Assembly (NCBI RefSeq): GCF_028737205.1
Contig: NZ_JAQZAL010000015.1
Location: 62,001 to 126,000, forward strand
Length of the DNA stretch: 64,000 nt
Direction: 5' to 3'
From: Actinomycetospora lutea
GTDB taxonomy: Bacteria > Actinomycetota > Actinomycetes > Mycobacteriales > Pseudonocardiaceae
In this document: piece after piece, positions 52,494-60,963 of the stretch
Layout of the letters: every line of letters begins with the position of its first letter
Position numbering within the stretch: the first letter of the stretch is position 1
Translations under genes and position numbers: made by a program
Notes under the pieces: generated by a model
Databases searched by the model: none
Told to the model about the DNA's origin: nothing
What the model saw: the letters and a program-made list of their open reading frames with translations, nothing else

Positions 52494-52988
52494 ATGAGCG
52501 AGCAGGACCCACCGACCCGGCCGACCGATCCCGGGACGGCTACCGAGAGCCAGGACCCGGCCGGCCCCCCGACCCGCTGGCAGCGCACGACGCGCCCGTC
52601 GGGCTGGACCCGGCGCACCGCAGTCCTCGTGTCCGGCGTCGTCGGCCTCCTGATCGGCGTCCTGCTCGCGGGCGCCGTCCTGGCGGTCACGGTGGGCGGC
52701 CCGCGCGGCGACGGGCCCCGCGGCGGCGGCCCCGGGACGAGCGCCGAGGGGCGGGGCCCGCACGGTGGGCCCGGGGCGCCGGGTGGGCCCGGGCGCGGTC
52801 AGGACCGCGGTGAGCGGGGTGGCGCGTCCGGCCCGATCGTCGTGCAGGTCCAGCCCGGCGCGACGGTGCAGGTCGCGCCGGGGGCGACGGTGCAGACCGT
52901 GCCCGGTGCGGCCCAGCCGGGCCAGCCCGCGCAGCCGACACAGCCCGCGCAGCCCGCGCCGCCGGTCCAGCCCGGCGTGCCGGGCTGA
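52494..52988 (+). CDS. Single-pass membrane protein, putative target of two-component system A
   Basis: 164 residues, ATG at 52494 with GGAG six bases upstream. A charged cytoplasmic N-terminus (1-42), one membrane helix (TAVLVSGVVGLLIGVLLAGAVLAV) and an outside Gly/Pro-rich region (72-120) followed by IVVQVQPGATVQVAPGATVQ repeats and a QPAQPTQPAQPAPP tail. I recognise no family. The operator shared with the divergent response regulator suggests that it belongs to that regulon. Confidence 0.7.
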   Translation: MSEQDPPTRPTDPGTATESQDPAGPPTRWQRTTRPSGWTRRTAVLVSGVVGLLIGVLLAGAVLAVTVGGPRGDGPRGGGPGTSAEGRGPHGGPGAPGGPGRGQDRGERGGASGPIVVQVQPGATVQVAPGATVQTVPGAAQPGQPAQPTQPAQPAPPVQPGVPG

Positions 52989-53077
52989 GCGCCCGTCGTC
53001 CACGCCGGTGTGGCCGCCGTCACGGCGGTGAGCACGATCGCTGTCGGATGGTCCGCCGGCGTGTGACGATGGCTCCC

Positions 53078-53167
53078 ATGTCCGACGCGGGAGTCCTCCT
53101 CGTGCGCCGCGCGCACGTGGATCTGCTCCGCGTCTCCTCGGCCGGGTGTTGCTCGCCCCGCCGCTGA
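53078..53167 (+). CDS. Cys-Cys leader peptide (putative cysteine attenuator)
   Basis: 29 residues, ATG at 53078. It contains RRAHVDLLRVSS and then Cys24-Cys25 near the end. The RRxHVDLxRV pattern with C-terminal cysteines is that of actinobacterial leader peptides found before sulfur genes; in mycobacteria such frames attenuate expression according to cysteine supply. It lies 101 nt before a TSUP permease gene with a hairpin in between (53182-53208), which fits that role. Confidence 0.8.
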   Translation: MSDAGVLLVRRAHVDLLRVSSAGCCSPRR

Positions 53168-53181
53168 CCGTCCCCTGAAGT

Positions 53182-53208
53182 CCGGTCGCGGGCCCTTGCC
53201 CCGACCGG
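53182..53208 (+). terminator. Attenuator-like hairpin between leader peptide and permease
   Basis: Arms CCGGTCG and CGACCGG pair perfectly around a G/C-rich 13-nt interior. It begins 15 nt after the leader stop codon and ends 60 nt before the permease start. In a cysteine-responsive scheme ribosome stalling at Cys24-Cys25 would change its formation. Confidence 0.6.
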
Positions 53209-53268
53209 GCGTCGTCGTGCCCCGGTGTGCGGGCGCGCGGGCTCGCCCTGCCCCACCCGAGGAAACAC

Positions 53269-54174
53269 GTGCGCACGTTCCTGCTCTTCGCCCTCGCGGG
53301 CCTGCTCGCCCAACTCGTCGACGGCTCGCTGGGCATGGCCTACGGCGTCACCTCGACGTCGGTCCTCCTGGCGGTGGGGACCGCGCCCGCCGTGGCCTCC
53401 GCCTCCGTCCACCTCGCCGAGGTGGGCACCACCCTGGCCTCCGGGGCGTCCCACTGGCGCTTCGGCAACGTCGACTGGCGGGTCGTCGGGATCCTCGCCC
53501 TCCCCGGGGCGATCGGCGCCGTGCTCGGCGCCTACGTCCTCGTCAACCTGACCGAGAGCGCCGAGCCCTACATGGCACTCGTCCTGCTGCTGCTCGGTGT
53601 CTACGTGCTGCTGCGCTTCAGCTCCCGCGCGGTGGCGAAGCGCGTCGTGTCCGGGCCGAGGCCCAGCGGCACGTTCCTCGGCCCGCTCGGCCTGGTCGCG
53701 GGCTTCCTCGACGCCTCCGGCGGTGGTGGCTGGGGCCCGGTGGCCACGTCCAGCCTGCTCGCCTCGGGCCGCCTCGAGCCGCGCAAGGTCGTCGGGTCGG
53801 TCGACACCTCCGAGTTCGTCGTCGCCCTCGCCGCCAGCGTCGGCTTCCTGTTCGCGCTGGGGCAGGAGGAGATCGATGTCACGGTCGTGCTGGCCCTGAT
53901 GATCGGCGGCGTCGTCGCGGCCCCCTTCGCGGCCTACATCGTCCGGTTGCTGCCCGCCCGCGTGCTGGGCACCGCCGCCGGCGGCCTGATCATCATCACC
54001 AACACGCGCACGTTCCTGAACGGGATCGACGTGGCCGGCACGATCGTCACCGTCGCGCTCCTCGTGCTGGCGGTGCTCTGGATCGGGGCCATCGTCCTGG
54101 CGGTGCGCACCTCCCGCCGCGAACGCGAGCTCAACGAGCCCGCGGTCGCCGAGGAACCGTCGACGCAGGCCTGA
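53269..54174 (+). CDS. TSUP (TauE/SafE) family permease 2, cysteine-linked
   Basis: 301 residues; GTG five bases after GAGGAAAC. Eight or nine membrane helices. Motifs of the family: FALAGLLAQLVDGSLGMAYGV in the first repeat and GLVAGFLDASGGGGWGPVATS in the second. A charged tail (RTSRRERELNEPAVAEE) ends it. The Cys-Cys leader upstream implies regulation by cysteine, and so transport of a sulfur compound such as sulfite or a sulfonate. Confidence 0.9.
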   Translation: MRTFLLFALAGLLAQLVDGSLGMAYGVTSTSVLLAVGTAPAVASASVHLAEVGTTLASGASHWRFGNVDWRVVGILALPGAIGAVLGAYVLVNLTESAEPYMALVLLLLGVYVLLRFSSRAVAKRVVSGPRPSGTFLGPLGLVAGFLDASGGGGWGPVATSSLLASGRLEPRKVVGSVDTSEFVVALAASVGFLFALGQEEIDVTVVLALMIGGVVAAPFAAYIVRLLPARVLGTAAGGLIIITNTRTFLNGIDVAGTIVTVALLVLAVLWIGAIVLAVRTSRRERELNEPAVAEEPSTQA

Positions 54175-54204
54175 TCGCTCGCCCGGCGCCCGGCCTGGAC
54201 TGAG

Positions 54205-54249
54205 CGAAGGGCACCTTCGGTCGGACCAGCCGGCCGAAGGGGCCCTTCG
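54205..54249. terminator. Long hairpin terminator after permease 2
   Basis: 20-bp arms (54205-54224 and 54230-54249) around a 5-nt loop, with one mismatch and one G-T pair. The arm begins CGAAGGGCACCTTCGG. It is 31 nt after the stop. Confidence 0.8.
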
Positions 54250-54273
54250 CGCGGAACGGGGCGCGCCGGCGCG

Positions 54274-54337
54274 GAGATCACGAGCACGTCGTCGACGTGG
54301 TGCTCGCCGGCGGGGCCCATGACGCGCTCGTGATCTC
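54274..54337. other. Alternative-hairpin element of unknown role
   Basis: GAGATCACGAGC (54274-54285) and GCTCGTGATCTC (54326-54337) are a perfect 12-bp inverted repeat. A second stem, GAGCACGTCG with CGACGTG(G)TGCTC (54282-54305), shares the GAGC and would compete with it. No gene is present in 54175-54468 beyond this and the terminator. Confidence 0.5.
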
Positions 54338-54468
54338 GCATCCGCACGCACCAGAAGATCAGCAGGTCGCCAGGCACCGCCGGACGGCGCTCTGGGGTGA
54401 CTGTCGACCTGGTGATCTCCCGCGAACCGGGTCGCGCGCCCGCACCCCGCCCGCGCGATCATGGCGGG

Positions 54469-55200
54469 GTGCGCGCGCTGTTCGACCTCCCCGCCGCCTA
54501 CCGTCCGTCCGCCGAGGACCGGGCCGCGCCGGTGCCGCCGATCGAGGCGGTGCTCTGCGACTTCAGCAACACCCTCTTCCGCATGATCCCGACCGACGAG
54601 TGGCTGCGCCGGATCGCCGACGACACCGGCCGCGCGCTCGACGACCCCGCGGCCGTGCTCGCGGCCCTCGACGCGGCGGCCGCCGAGCCCGAGGTCATCG
54701 CCGCGCAGGAGGGCCGCGACCTCGACGCCGACGCCCACCGCCGCGCGATGCGGGCGTGGTTCTCGCGCGTGGCGTACCTGCGGGGCATCGAGGACGCCGC
54801 CCAGGCGCGCGTCGCCGCCGAGGACTCCTGGGTGCCCTACCCCGACACCGGACCCTTCCTGCGGACGCTGGCCGACCGCGGCGTCCCGGTCGGCGTGGTC
54901 AGCGACATCGGCTGGGACATCCGCGGCCACGCCCGCGCCGCCGGCCTCGAAGAGCTCGTCGGCACCTGGGTGCTCTCCTGCGAGGAGGGCCGCGAGAAGC
55001 CGGCGCCCGAGCTCTTCCGCACCGCCTGCACGCGCCTGGGCGTCGACCCGCGCCGGACCCTCATGGTCGGCGACAACCCCCGCCGCGACGGGGGCGCCGC
55101 GGCCGCCGGGCTGCGCGTGTTCGTGCTGGCCGGCGAGCAGCGCGAGCGCGAGCGGGGCCTCGACGACGTGCTCGCGCTGCTCAGCCCACCACGCGCGTGA
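54469..55200 (+). CDS. HAD-superfamily hydrolase with altered motif I
   Basis: 243 residues from a GTG at 54469 (VRALFDLPAAYRPS); an in-frame GTG at 54397 would add 24 residues. HAD motifs: I is CDFSNTLF (normal DxDxT; here the second Asp is Ser), II is VVSDIG, III has the Lys in GREKPAPELF, and IV is GDNPRRDG. The nucleophile Asp is kept but the acid/base Asp is lost, so it is not a standard phosphatase. Its 3' end overlaps the next, convergent gene by 20 nt. Confidence 0.78.
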   Translation: MRALFDLPAAYRPSAEDRAAPVPPIEAVLCDFSNTLFRMIPTDEWLRRIADDTGRALDDPAAVLAALDAAAAEPEVIAAQEGRDLDADAHRRAMRAWFSRVAYLRGIEDAAQARVAAEDSWVPYPDTGPFLRTLADRGVPVGVVSDIGWDIRGHARAAGLEELVGTWVLSCEEGREKPAPELFRTACTRLGVDPRRTLMVGDNPRRDGGAAAAGLRVFVLAGEQRERERGLDDVLALLSPPRA

Positions 55201-55486
55201 CGCCGGGCGCGACGAGTTCGCGCACCACACCCCCGGACCGTCGGCCCGCGCGGCGCACCCACCCCCCGACCACCTGGGCCACCGACCACCCGTCGGCGGC
55301 GAGCAGGGCGGCGATCTCCCGGTCGGCCGCGCCGAGTTCCACCTCGGCCTCGGTGAGCACGTCGACCAGCCAGCGCTCGCTGCGGCGCACGACCTCGTCG
55401 CCGGTGCTCCCCGCGGCGAGCACCCGGCCCAGGTCGAACGGCTCGATCCGGAACGGTCCCGACGGCACCGCGTCGCGCTCGATCAT
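55181..55486 (-). CDS. Small unknown protein
   Basis: 101 residues, ATG at 55486 after GGGGAAG. The sequence is helical and acidic in the first half (FRIEPFDLGRVLAAGST, WLVDVLTEAEVELGAADREIAALL) and basic with GWVRRAGRRSGG toward the end. No family recognised. The middle resembles a helix-turn-helix-like Ala/Leu helix pair but is not convincing. It converges on the HAD gene. Confidence 0.6.
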   Translation of the reverse strand: MIERDAVPSGPFRIEPFDLGRVLAAGSTGDEVVRRSERWLVDVLTEAEVELGAADREIAALLAADGWSVAQVVGGWVRRAGRRSGGVVRELVAPGVTRVVG

Positions 55487-55560
55487 GACGTCTTCCCCTC
55501 GTCCGCAGAACGGGGTCGACGCTACGGGGGCGGACCGACATCGCCGGGGCGTCGGCGGCG

Positions 55561-55743
55561 CTACTCCTCCTCGGCGATGCCGATCTGGCGTCGGAGCTTG
55601 GCCACGTTCCACCGGTACTGCCCCGACGGCAGCGTGATCTCCGGCGTGACGAGACCCTGCGTCACGTAGCGCTGCAGGGTGCGCGCGCTGACCCCGAGCG
55701 CCTTCGCGGCCTCGGGCGTCGACACCAGATCCGACGGCGACAT
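55561..55743 (-). CDS. BldC/excisionase-like small winged-helix DNA-binding protein
   Basis: 60 residues, ATG at 55743. A MerR-type helix-turn-helix fills it: LVSTPEAAKALGVSARTLQRYVTQGLV then TLPSGQYRWNVAKLRRQI, the wing and last helix as in BldC of Streptomyces (about 68 residues). It has no effector domain. Divergent from the gene at 55859, with repeated TGTCG elements between. I infer that it binds there. Confidence 0.78.
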   Translation of the reverse strand: MSPSDLVSTPEAAKALGVSARTLQRYVTQGLVTPEITLPSGQYRWNVAKLRRQIGIAEEE

Positions 55744-55756
55744 GCCGGTCACCCTA

Positions 55757-55835
55757 TGTCGCCGCTGTCGTCCGAAAGACGGGAACAACGCCGGTGTCGT
55801 CAGTTTCTCCTATGGCACTGTTGTCGTCGGTGTCG
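55757..55835. promoter_or_regulatory. Repeated TGTCG direct repeats in a divergent promoter
   Basis: TGTCG occurs at 55757, 55766, 55795, 55822 and 55831 on the plus strand. Two pairs are spaced exactly 9 bp (TGTCG-N4-TGTCG) and lie near each of the two divergent starts. Multiple direct repeats with such spacing suit a BldC-like protein that binds cooperatively head to tail. Confidence 0.5.
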
Positions 55836-55845
55836 CCGACGTCGC

Positions 55846-55851
55846 TATACT
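55846..55851 (+). promoter_or_regulatory. -10 element of a leaderless transcript
   Basis: TATACT lies 7 bases before the ATG at 55859, with TTGTCG about 19 bases further upstream. That distance places the transcription start at or next to the ATG, so the message should be leaderless. Confidence 0.6.
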
Positions 55852-55858
55852 CGGCGAC

Positions 55859-56140
55859 ATGAGCGACATCCACGACACCCTCTTACCCGGGCCGGGCGGT
55901 CCCCGGCGCTACCGGCTGGACGCCCGGCGGTTCCGCGGGCCGCTCCACACCCCCGCCCGCAACGATCACGAGCAGCACGACTCCGACGACCTCGCGGGGC
56001 TGGTGGAGCTCGCGCGCGGCCTCGTCGCCGAGGGGTTCACCGCGTGGGTCTACGAGCGGGTCCGGCGGCCCACCCCGTGGCCCGAGACGTGGGACCTGCG
56101 CCTGGTCACCCAGCTCGATCCGGACCGATCGCGAGGCTGA
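55859..56140 (+). CDS. Small unknown protein, leaderless
   Basis: 93 residues, ATG at 55859, no ribosome-binding site but a good -10 element (TATACT). Features: GPGGPRRYRLDARRFRGPLHTP, a His/Asp-rich NDHEQHDSDDL, a helix (GLVELARGLVAEGF) and a Trp-rich end (FTAWVYERVRRPTPWPETWDLRL). No family recognised. It is likely to be under the divergent BldC-like protein. Overlaps the sensor kinase B gene by 35 nt at the 3' end. Confidence 0.6.
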   Translation: MSDIHDTLLPGPGGPRRYRLDARRFRGPLHTPARNDHEQHDSDDLAGLVELARGLVAEGFTAWVYERVRRPTPWPETWDLRLVTQLDPDRSRG

Positions 56141-57428
56141 CGCGCAGCCCCCCGGTCGGCGCGTCCTCGAGGCGCACCTCCCCGCCGTGCCGCGCCGCCT
56201 GCTGCGCCACCAGCGCCAGGCCCAGCCCCGAGCCCGGCGCGCCCGCGGTGCTCCCCCGCACGAACCTCCCGAGCACGGACTCCCGCTCGGCGGCCGGCAG
56301 ACCGCACCCGTCGTCGTCGACGGTGAGCACCACCCCGCCGTCGTCGCGCGCGTGGGCGCCGAGCCGCACGCTCCCCGCCCCGCCGTGCCGCACGGCGTTG
56401 ACGACCGCGTTCGCCAGCGCCATCCGCAGCCCCTCGAGCGAGGCCCGCACCGCGCCCGCCGTCCCGGTCGCCGGGTCGTCGACGACGACCTCCAGCTCCG
56501 GGTGCGCCCGGCGCGCGTCCTCCGCGGCCAGGCGCAGCAGGTCGGCGACCCCGACCGCGTCCCGGTCGCCCACCTCCGGCAGATCGCCCGCGGCGAGCTG
56601 GCCCAGCGCGGTGAGCGTCGCCTCGACCCGGGCCTGGGCACGCAGGACGTCGGCGAGCACCGCGTCGCGCTCGGGCAGGTCGGGGTGGGCGCGCAGGACC
56701 TCGAGGTCGGTGCGCATCGCGGTCAGCGGCGTGCGCAGCTCGTGGCGAGCGGCCGCCGCGAAGTCCCGCGCGGCGTGCAGCGACGCCGTGCTGCGCTCCT
56801 GCTCGGCGTGCAGACGGGCGAGCATGGCAGACAGCGCGTCGGCGAGCTCCTCGGACTCGCGGGACCCGTCGGCGCGCACGGTCGGCGGGTCGACCTCGGG
56901 ATCCACGGCGCCGTCGAGCGTCGCCGCCTGGGCGGTGAGCCGGCGCAGCGGGCGGACGGCACGGCCCGCGAAGAGCCAGCCGAGCCCGGCGGCCAGGGCG
57001 ACGGCCACCACGCCGAGCCCGGTGACCAGGCGCTGCCGGTCGGCGACCCGCGCCCGGGTGTCGTCCTCGGTCGCCCCGACCGTGACCAGCACGCCCGGCG
57101 TCGGCCCCGGCGCGGTGCGGATGCGGTACGCGACGCCGCCCACCTCCACCGAGGTCGGGACGCCGATCGGGGAGAGCGGCAGCTCGGGGCCGCTGACGCG
57201 CCGGGTGCCGGTCGGTCCGCGCAGCGTGACGGCCAGGTCGGCGCGCGTCGACGCGAACGTCCCGAGCACCGCGGGCGAGCCCGGCACGAGGCTGCGGTCG
57301 AGCCGTTCGGTCTGCTCGCGGGTCAGCAGCACCGAGGCCAGCACGCCGACGAGCACCACCACGACCAGGGAGGCGAGGGCCGAGGCGAGCGCGACCCGCA
57401 GGCGCAGGGACGCGGAGCGGCGCGTCAC
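56106..57428 (-). CDS. Two-component sensor histidine kinase B
   Basis: 440 residues, GTG overlapping the regulator stop (GTGA). Membrane helices at 12-35 and 136-154 flank a compact outside domain. HAMP, H-box His229 ([14 protein letters not shown]), N-box ([11 protein letters not shown]) and G-boxes ([21 protein letters not shown]) are intact. Similar in layout to mycobacterial PrrB-type kinases. Separate system from kinase A. Confidence 0.94.
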   Translation of the reverse strand: MTRRSASLRLRVALASALASLVVVVLVGVLASVLLTREQTERLDRSLVPGSPAVLGTFASTRADLAVTLRGPTGTRRVSGPELPLSPIGVPTSVEVGGVAYRIRTAPGPTPGVLVTVGATEDDTRARVADRQRLVTGLGVVAVALAAGLGWLFAGRAVRPLRRLTAQAATLDGAVDPEVDPPTVRADGSRESEELADALSAMLARLHAEQERSTASLHAARDFAAAARHELRTPLTAMRTDLEVLRAHPDLPERDAVLADVLRAQARVEATLTALGQLAAGDLPEVGDRDAVGVADLLRLAAEDARRAHPELEVVVDDPATGTAGAVRASLEGLRMALANAVVNAVRHGGAGSVRLGAHARDDGGVVLTVDDDGCGLPAAERESVLGRFVRGSTAGAPGSGLGLALVAQQAARHGGEVRLEDAPTGGLRVSLAIGPDRAG

Positions 57429-58129
57429 CCGCCCTCCCGCAGCACGAACCCCACGCCGCGCACGGTGTGCACGAGCCGCGGCGTGCCGTCGGCCTCCAGC
57501 TTGCGCCGCAGGTAGCCGACGAAGACATCGACGACGTTGGTGTCGGTGGCGAAGTCGTAGCCCCAGACCAGCTCGAGCAGCCGCTCGCGGGTCAGGACGA
57601 CGTCGGCGTTGCGGGCGAGCACGACGAGCAGCTCGTACTCCCGCTTGGTCAGGTCCACCGACCGCTCGCCCACGTGCACGGTGCGCCGCGCGAGGTCGAT
57701 CCGGAGCGGACCGGCCGCGATCACCTCGCCGGACGCGGCGGGTGCCGGCCGGACGCCGCGGCGCAGCAGCGCCCGCAGCCGCGCGACCAGCTCGGTGAGC
57801 GCGAACGGCTTGACCATGTAGTCGTCGGCGCCGGCCTCGAGGCCGACGACGCGGTCGTCGACGGTGTCGCGGGCCGAGAGCACGCACACCGGGACGTCGT
57901 GGTCCATCGCCCGCAGCGCGGTGACCACCGCGACGCCGTCCATGCCCGGCAGCCCGAGGTCGAGGACCACGGCGTCGGGGACGCGCTCGTGCACCGCGCG
58001 CAGCGCGCCCGGGCCGTCCTGCGCGGAGCGCACCGCGAAGCCCGACAACCGCAGCCCCCGCTCGAGCGAGGCGCGCACGTCGGCGTCGTCGTCGACGACC
58101 AGCAGGTCGGGCGCGGCCGGGTCGCTCAT
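57425..58129 (-). CDS. OmpR/PhoB-type response regulator B
   Basis: 234 residues, ATG start. Acidic pocket DDD (13-15), Asp57 ([12 protein letters not shown]), Lys in YMVKPF. The winged helix has [33 protein letters not shown]. This resembles PrrA/MprA-type regulators of actinobacteria. It precedes its kinase. A lipoprotein gene follows on the other side (58152-58526), reading toward it. Confidence 0.94.
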   Translation of the reverse strand: MSDPAAPDLLVVDDDADVRASLERGLRLSGFAVRSAQDGPGALRAVHERVPDAVVLDLGLPGMDGVAVVTALRAMDHDVPVCVLSARDTVDDRVVGLEAGADDYMVKPFALTELVARLRALLRRGVRPAPAASGEVIAAGPLRIDLARRTVHVGERSVDLTKREYELLVVLARNADVVLTRERLLELVWGYDFATDTNVVDVFVGYLRRKLEADGTPRLVHTVRGVGFVLREGG

Positions 58130-58151
58130 GGCGCGATTGTGCTCGTCCCCG

Positions 58152-58526
58152 TCAGCGGTCCGTGCACGGCTGGGCGGCGCGCTCGACGCGGGAGCTGACG
58201 TCGGCGAGGCGGGAGGCGAGCGCCGGGTCGGGTGGCGTCGCGCGGGCGTCCGGGCCCGGTGTCTGCCGCAGCCGCTCGATCTGCGCCTGCACCTCGGGCG
58301 TCAGGGTCAGCCCGCCGCCACTGCCCCCGCCGGGCCGCAGCCGCGTCGTGCAGGGCGCCTGCCCGCCGACGCCGGTGGGCGCGGACACGACCGCGGGGGC
58401 GGGCGCCGCGGCGGGGGTCCCGGCGGGGGGCCCGGCGGGGGTCGCGGGGGCGCCGGCGCAGCCGCCGAGCACGAGCAGTCCGGCCAGGACCGGTCCGGCG
58501 AGAACCGGCAGGCGGCGGGGGTCCAT
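58152..58526 (-). CDS. Small lipoprotein
   Basis: 124 residues; ATG at 58526 with GAGGAG nine bases upstream. Signal peptide with lipobox LLVLGGCAG, so it is lipidated at the Cys and anchored outside. A Pro/Ala spacer follows, then [16 protein letters not shown] and two more Cys (APCTTR, QPCTDR) that can form a disulfide. No family recognised. It lies 22 nt upstream of response regulator B on the same strand, so it may be cotranscribed or a sensor partner. Confidence 0.8.
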   Translation of the reverse strand: MDPRRLPVLAGPVLAGLLVLGGCAGAPATPAGPPAGTPAAAPAPAVVSAPTGVGGQAPCTTRLRPGGGSGGGLTLTPEVQAQIERLRQTPGPDARATPPDPALASRLADVSSRVERAAQPCTDR

Positions 58527-58638
58527 CGATCGATCTCCTCGCGGTCCGGGCGACCGTTCGGGGCGGCCGCCTCTGGCGATCACTCTGCTGATCGGGGGTG
58601 ACGCAGCTCTGTGGCGACTCTGAGGGAACAGTGAGGCC

Positions 58639-59421
58639 ATGACGGTGGACCGCTACGCCTGGGCCGCGACGGGCTGGGCGACCGGCGCCGCGCGGGTGTA
58701 CGGGCCGCTCGCGACCCAGCTCGTGGGGGCCGCGCCGCACCCGCTGGCCGGTCGGCGCGTGCTCGACGCCGGCGCCGGGACGGGCCTGGCGTCGACGGCG
58801 CTGCGGGGCGCCGGGGCGCGCCCGGTCGCCGTCGACCGATCGCCGGCGATGCTCGCCCGGGACGCCGCGACCCGCCCACCGGCCGCCGTCGGGGCCCTGG
58901 AGGCGCTGCCCCTGCGGGACGACGCCGTCGACGACTCGGTCGCGGCGTTCGTGCTCAACCACGTCGACGACCCGGCGGCCGCGCTGCGCGAGCTGGCCCG
59001 CGTCACCCGGCCCGGCGGTGCGGTCCTCGCGACGGCGCCCGGCGCCACGACCGCCCACCGCACGGTGCGCGACCGGATCGACGCCGTCGCCGCGGACGCC
59101 GGCTTCACGCCGCCGGACTGGTACGCCCACCTCACGACCGTGCAGGCGCCGCTGCTCGGCGACGTGCCCGCGATGCGCGGAGCCGCCCGGGCCGCCGGGC
59201 TGGTCGACGTCGCCGTCACCGAGCACGTCGCCGACGTCGGGGTCGAGCGCCCGGAGGACCTGGTGGACTACCGCCTGGGCCAGGCCCACGTCGCCGGCTG
59301 GCTGGCCGGGCTCGCCGAGGGCGAGCGTGACGCGCTGCGGCGCGCGGCGATTGCGGCCGTCGCCCCGGTGATGGAGCCCTACCGGCCGCCGGTGATCACG
59401 CTCGTGGCTCGCGTGCCCTGA
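58639..59421 (+). CDS. Class I SAM-dependent methyltransferase (UbiE-like)
   Basis: 260 residues, ATG with GTGAGG upstream. Motif I VLDAGAGTGLAS, then VAVDRSPAML, DDSVAAFVLNHVDD and VTRPGGAVLATAPG. Small-molecule methyltransferase; substrate unknown. Divergent from the lipoprotein gene. Its last 43 nt overlap the 3' end of the membrane protein gene on the other strand. Confidence 0.88.
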   Translation: MTVDRYAWAATGWATGAARVYGPLATQLVGAAPHPLAGRRVLDAGAGTGLASTALRGAGARPVAVDRSPAMLARDAATRPPAAVGALEALPLRDDAVDDSVAAFVLNHVDDPAAALRELARVTRPGGAVLATAPGATTAHRTVRDRIDAVAADAGFTPPDWYAHLTTVQAPLLGDVPAMRGAARAAGLVDVAVTEHVADVGVERPEDLVDYRLGQAHVAGWLAGLAEGERDALRRAAIAAVAPVMEPYRPPVITLVARVP

Positions 59422-59813
59422 TCCGGGCGGGCGGCCCAGGCGAGCACCGCGGTCACGGCGCAGAACGGCGTCCACACCAGGCGCTCGCCCGGCGACCGGG
59501 AGACCCCGTTCAGCACCGTGCCGACGGCCATGAACGCGGCGAGTCCGCTCAGCGCCGCCCGTCGCACCCGCGGCGGCCCGGCCCCCGTCGCGACCGCGAG
59601 GGCCGACGCCGCGTAGACCGGCGCGGCGACCCCGCTGATCCGCCGCAGCTTCTCGGGGAGCCGGCCGGGGTGCGTGCCGCCGTACGCGACGCGTCCCCAC
59701 GGCGCCCCCGACGCCAGGCACGCTTGGAATACACCTTGCGCGGCCAGGAGCGCGCCGGTGGCGCGGGCGGCGTGGTGGGCGGGGAGTCGGCGCACCCCAC
59801 CAGTGTCGGTCAC
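59379..59813 (-). CDS. Small integral membrane protein
   Basis: 144 residues, about four membrane helices (ATGALLAAQGVFQACLASG, APVYAASALAVATGAG, AALSGLAAFMAVGTVLNGVS, TPFCAVTAVLAWAA). GTG overlaps the stop of the nitronate-monooxygenase-like gene (GTGA). It may be related to DoxX/DUF4345-type proteins but I cannot assign it firmly. Confidence 0.7.
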   Translation of the reverse strand: MTDTGGVRRLPAHHAARATGALLAAQGVFQACLASGAPWGRVAYGGTHPGRLPEKLRRISGVAAPVYAASALAVATGAGPPRVRRAALSGLAAFMAVGTVLNGVSRSPGERLVWTPFCAVTAVLAWAARPDQGTRATSVITGGR

Positions 59814-60874
59814 GTCGGCAAGAGGGCCCGCGCCGAGCGCCACAGCTCCTCGGTGATCACCCGCGCAGACTCCGGGCGCGCGAGGCGGGCGGCCTGGCCC
59901 GCCCACTGGTTGACGGGGTCGACGCCGGACGCCTGCCCGCGACGCCACTGACCCACGAGCGCCCGCTGGACCGGGTAGCGGGCGGGCGGCGGCGCGTCGT
60001 CCGCGGTCCAGGCGCGGACGAACGGGGTCGGCAGCGCCCGTCCGGGCCGTCCCGAGTAGGCGCGGGTGAGGACCGAGCTCTCTGGTGCGGCGGCCCCCAG
60101 GGCCTCCGACCACCCCGCCGCGATCCCGATCTCCGGCGAGCGGAGGTAGGCCGTGCCGACCTGCACCGCGCTCGCCCCGAGCGTCAGCGCCGCCGCGACC
60201 GCGCGCCCGTCGGTGATCCCGCCGGTGGCGACCACGGGCACGGTCAGCGCGTCGGCGAGCTGCGGCACGAGTGCGAGCAGCCCGACGCCGGTCGACTCGG
60301 CGGCCACGGGGTCGAACGTCCCGCGGTGCCCGCCGGCCTCGATGCCCTGGGCGACCACCGCGTCGGCGCCGGCGTCCTGCGCGGCGAGCGCCTCGTCGAG
60401 GGTGGTCGCGCACGCGAACCAGGCGATCCCCGCGGCGTGCATCCGCTCGACGGTGGGCGGGTCGTACAACCCCATGATCGAGGACATCACCGTCGGCCCC
60501 GCCGCGAGCAGCGCGTCGACCTGCTCGGCGAACACCGGCGACGGCCCGGCGGGCTCGCCGGGGGTGCCGTAGCGCTCGAGGAAGCCGCGCGCGGCGGCCT
60601 CCCCGCCGTCCCCAGCCAGCGGCGCGTCGGGGATCCACAGGTTCATCTGGAACGGCCCCGACGAGCCCTCGCGGAACCGCCGCACCCAGTCCTCGATCTT
60701 CGTCGGCCCGTCGAGGACCGCCCCGGTCGCGCCCATGCCGCCGGCCCGCGCGACGGCCACGGCCAGCTCGGGCGGGCAGGCGCCCGCCATCGGCGCCTGG
60801 AGGATCGGGACGTCGAGCCCGTAGCGCTCGCAGAACGCCGCGACCCGCCCGGACACCGCTGACACCGTCGTCAT
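59810..60874 (-). CDS. Nitronate monooxygenase / 2-nitropropane dioxygenase-like flavoenzyme
   Basis: 354 residues, ATG with GGGAGGG upstream. TIM-barrel FMN enzyme: PILQAPMAGACPPELAVAVARAGGMG at the start, GADAVVAQGIEAGGHRG, VPVVATGGITDGRAVAAAL and GASAVQVGTAYL. These oxidise alkyl nitronates, or in some cases serve as enoyl reductases (FabK-like). Coupled with the small membrane protein gene. Confidence 0.9.
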   Translation of the reverse strand: MTTVSAVSGRVAAFCERYGLDVPILQAPMAGACPPELAVAVARAGGMGATGAVLDGPTKIEDWVRRFREGSSGPFQMNLWIPDAPLAGDGGEAAARGFLERYGTPGEPAGPSPVFAEQVDALLAAGPTVMSSIMGLYDPPTVERMHAAGIAWFACATTLDEALAAQDAGADAVVAQGIEAGGHRGTFDPVAAESTGVGLLALVPQLADALTVPVVATGGITDGRAVAAALTLGASAVQVGTAYLRSPEIGIAAGWSEALGAAAPESSVLTRAYSGRPGRALPTPFVRAWTADDAPPPARYPVQRALVGQWRRGQASGVDPVNQWAGQAARLARPESARVITEELWRSARALLPT

Positions 60875-60963
60875 GGCCCCACCCTCCCCTGTCCCCGCCC
60901 GCCGCGGGCGGGCAGCATGATCCCGCGCGCCGGAGCGCCCGGCCGAGGAGAGGAGTGCGTGCG

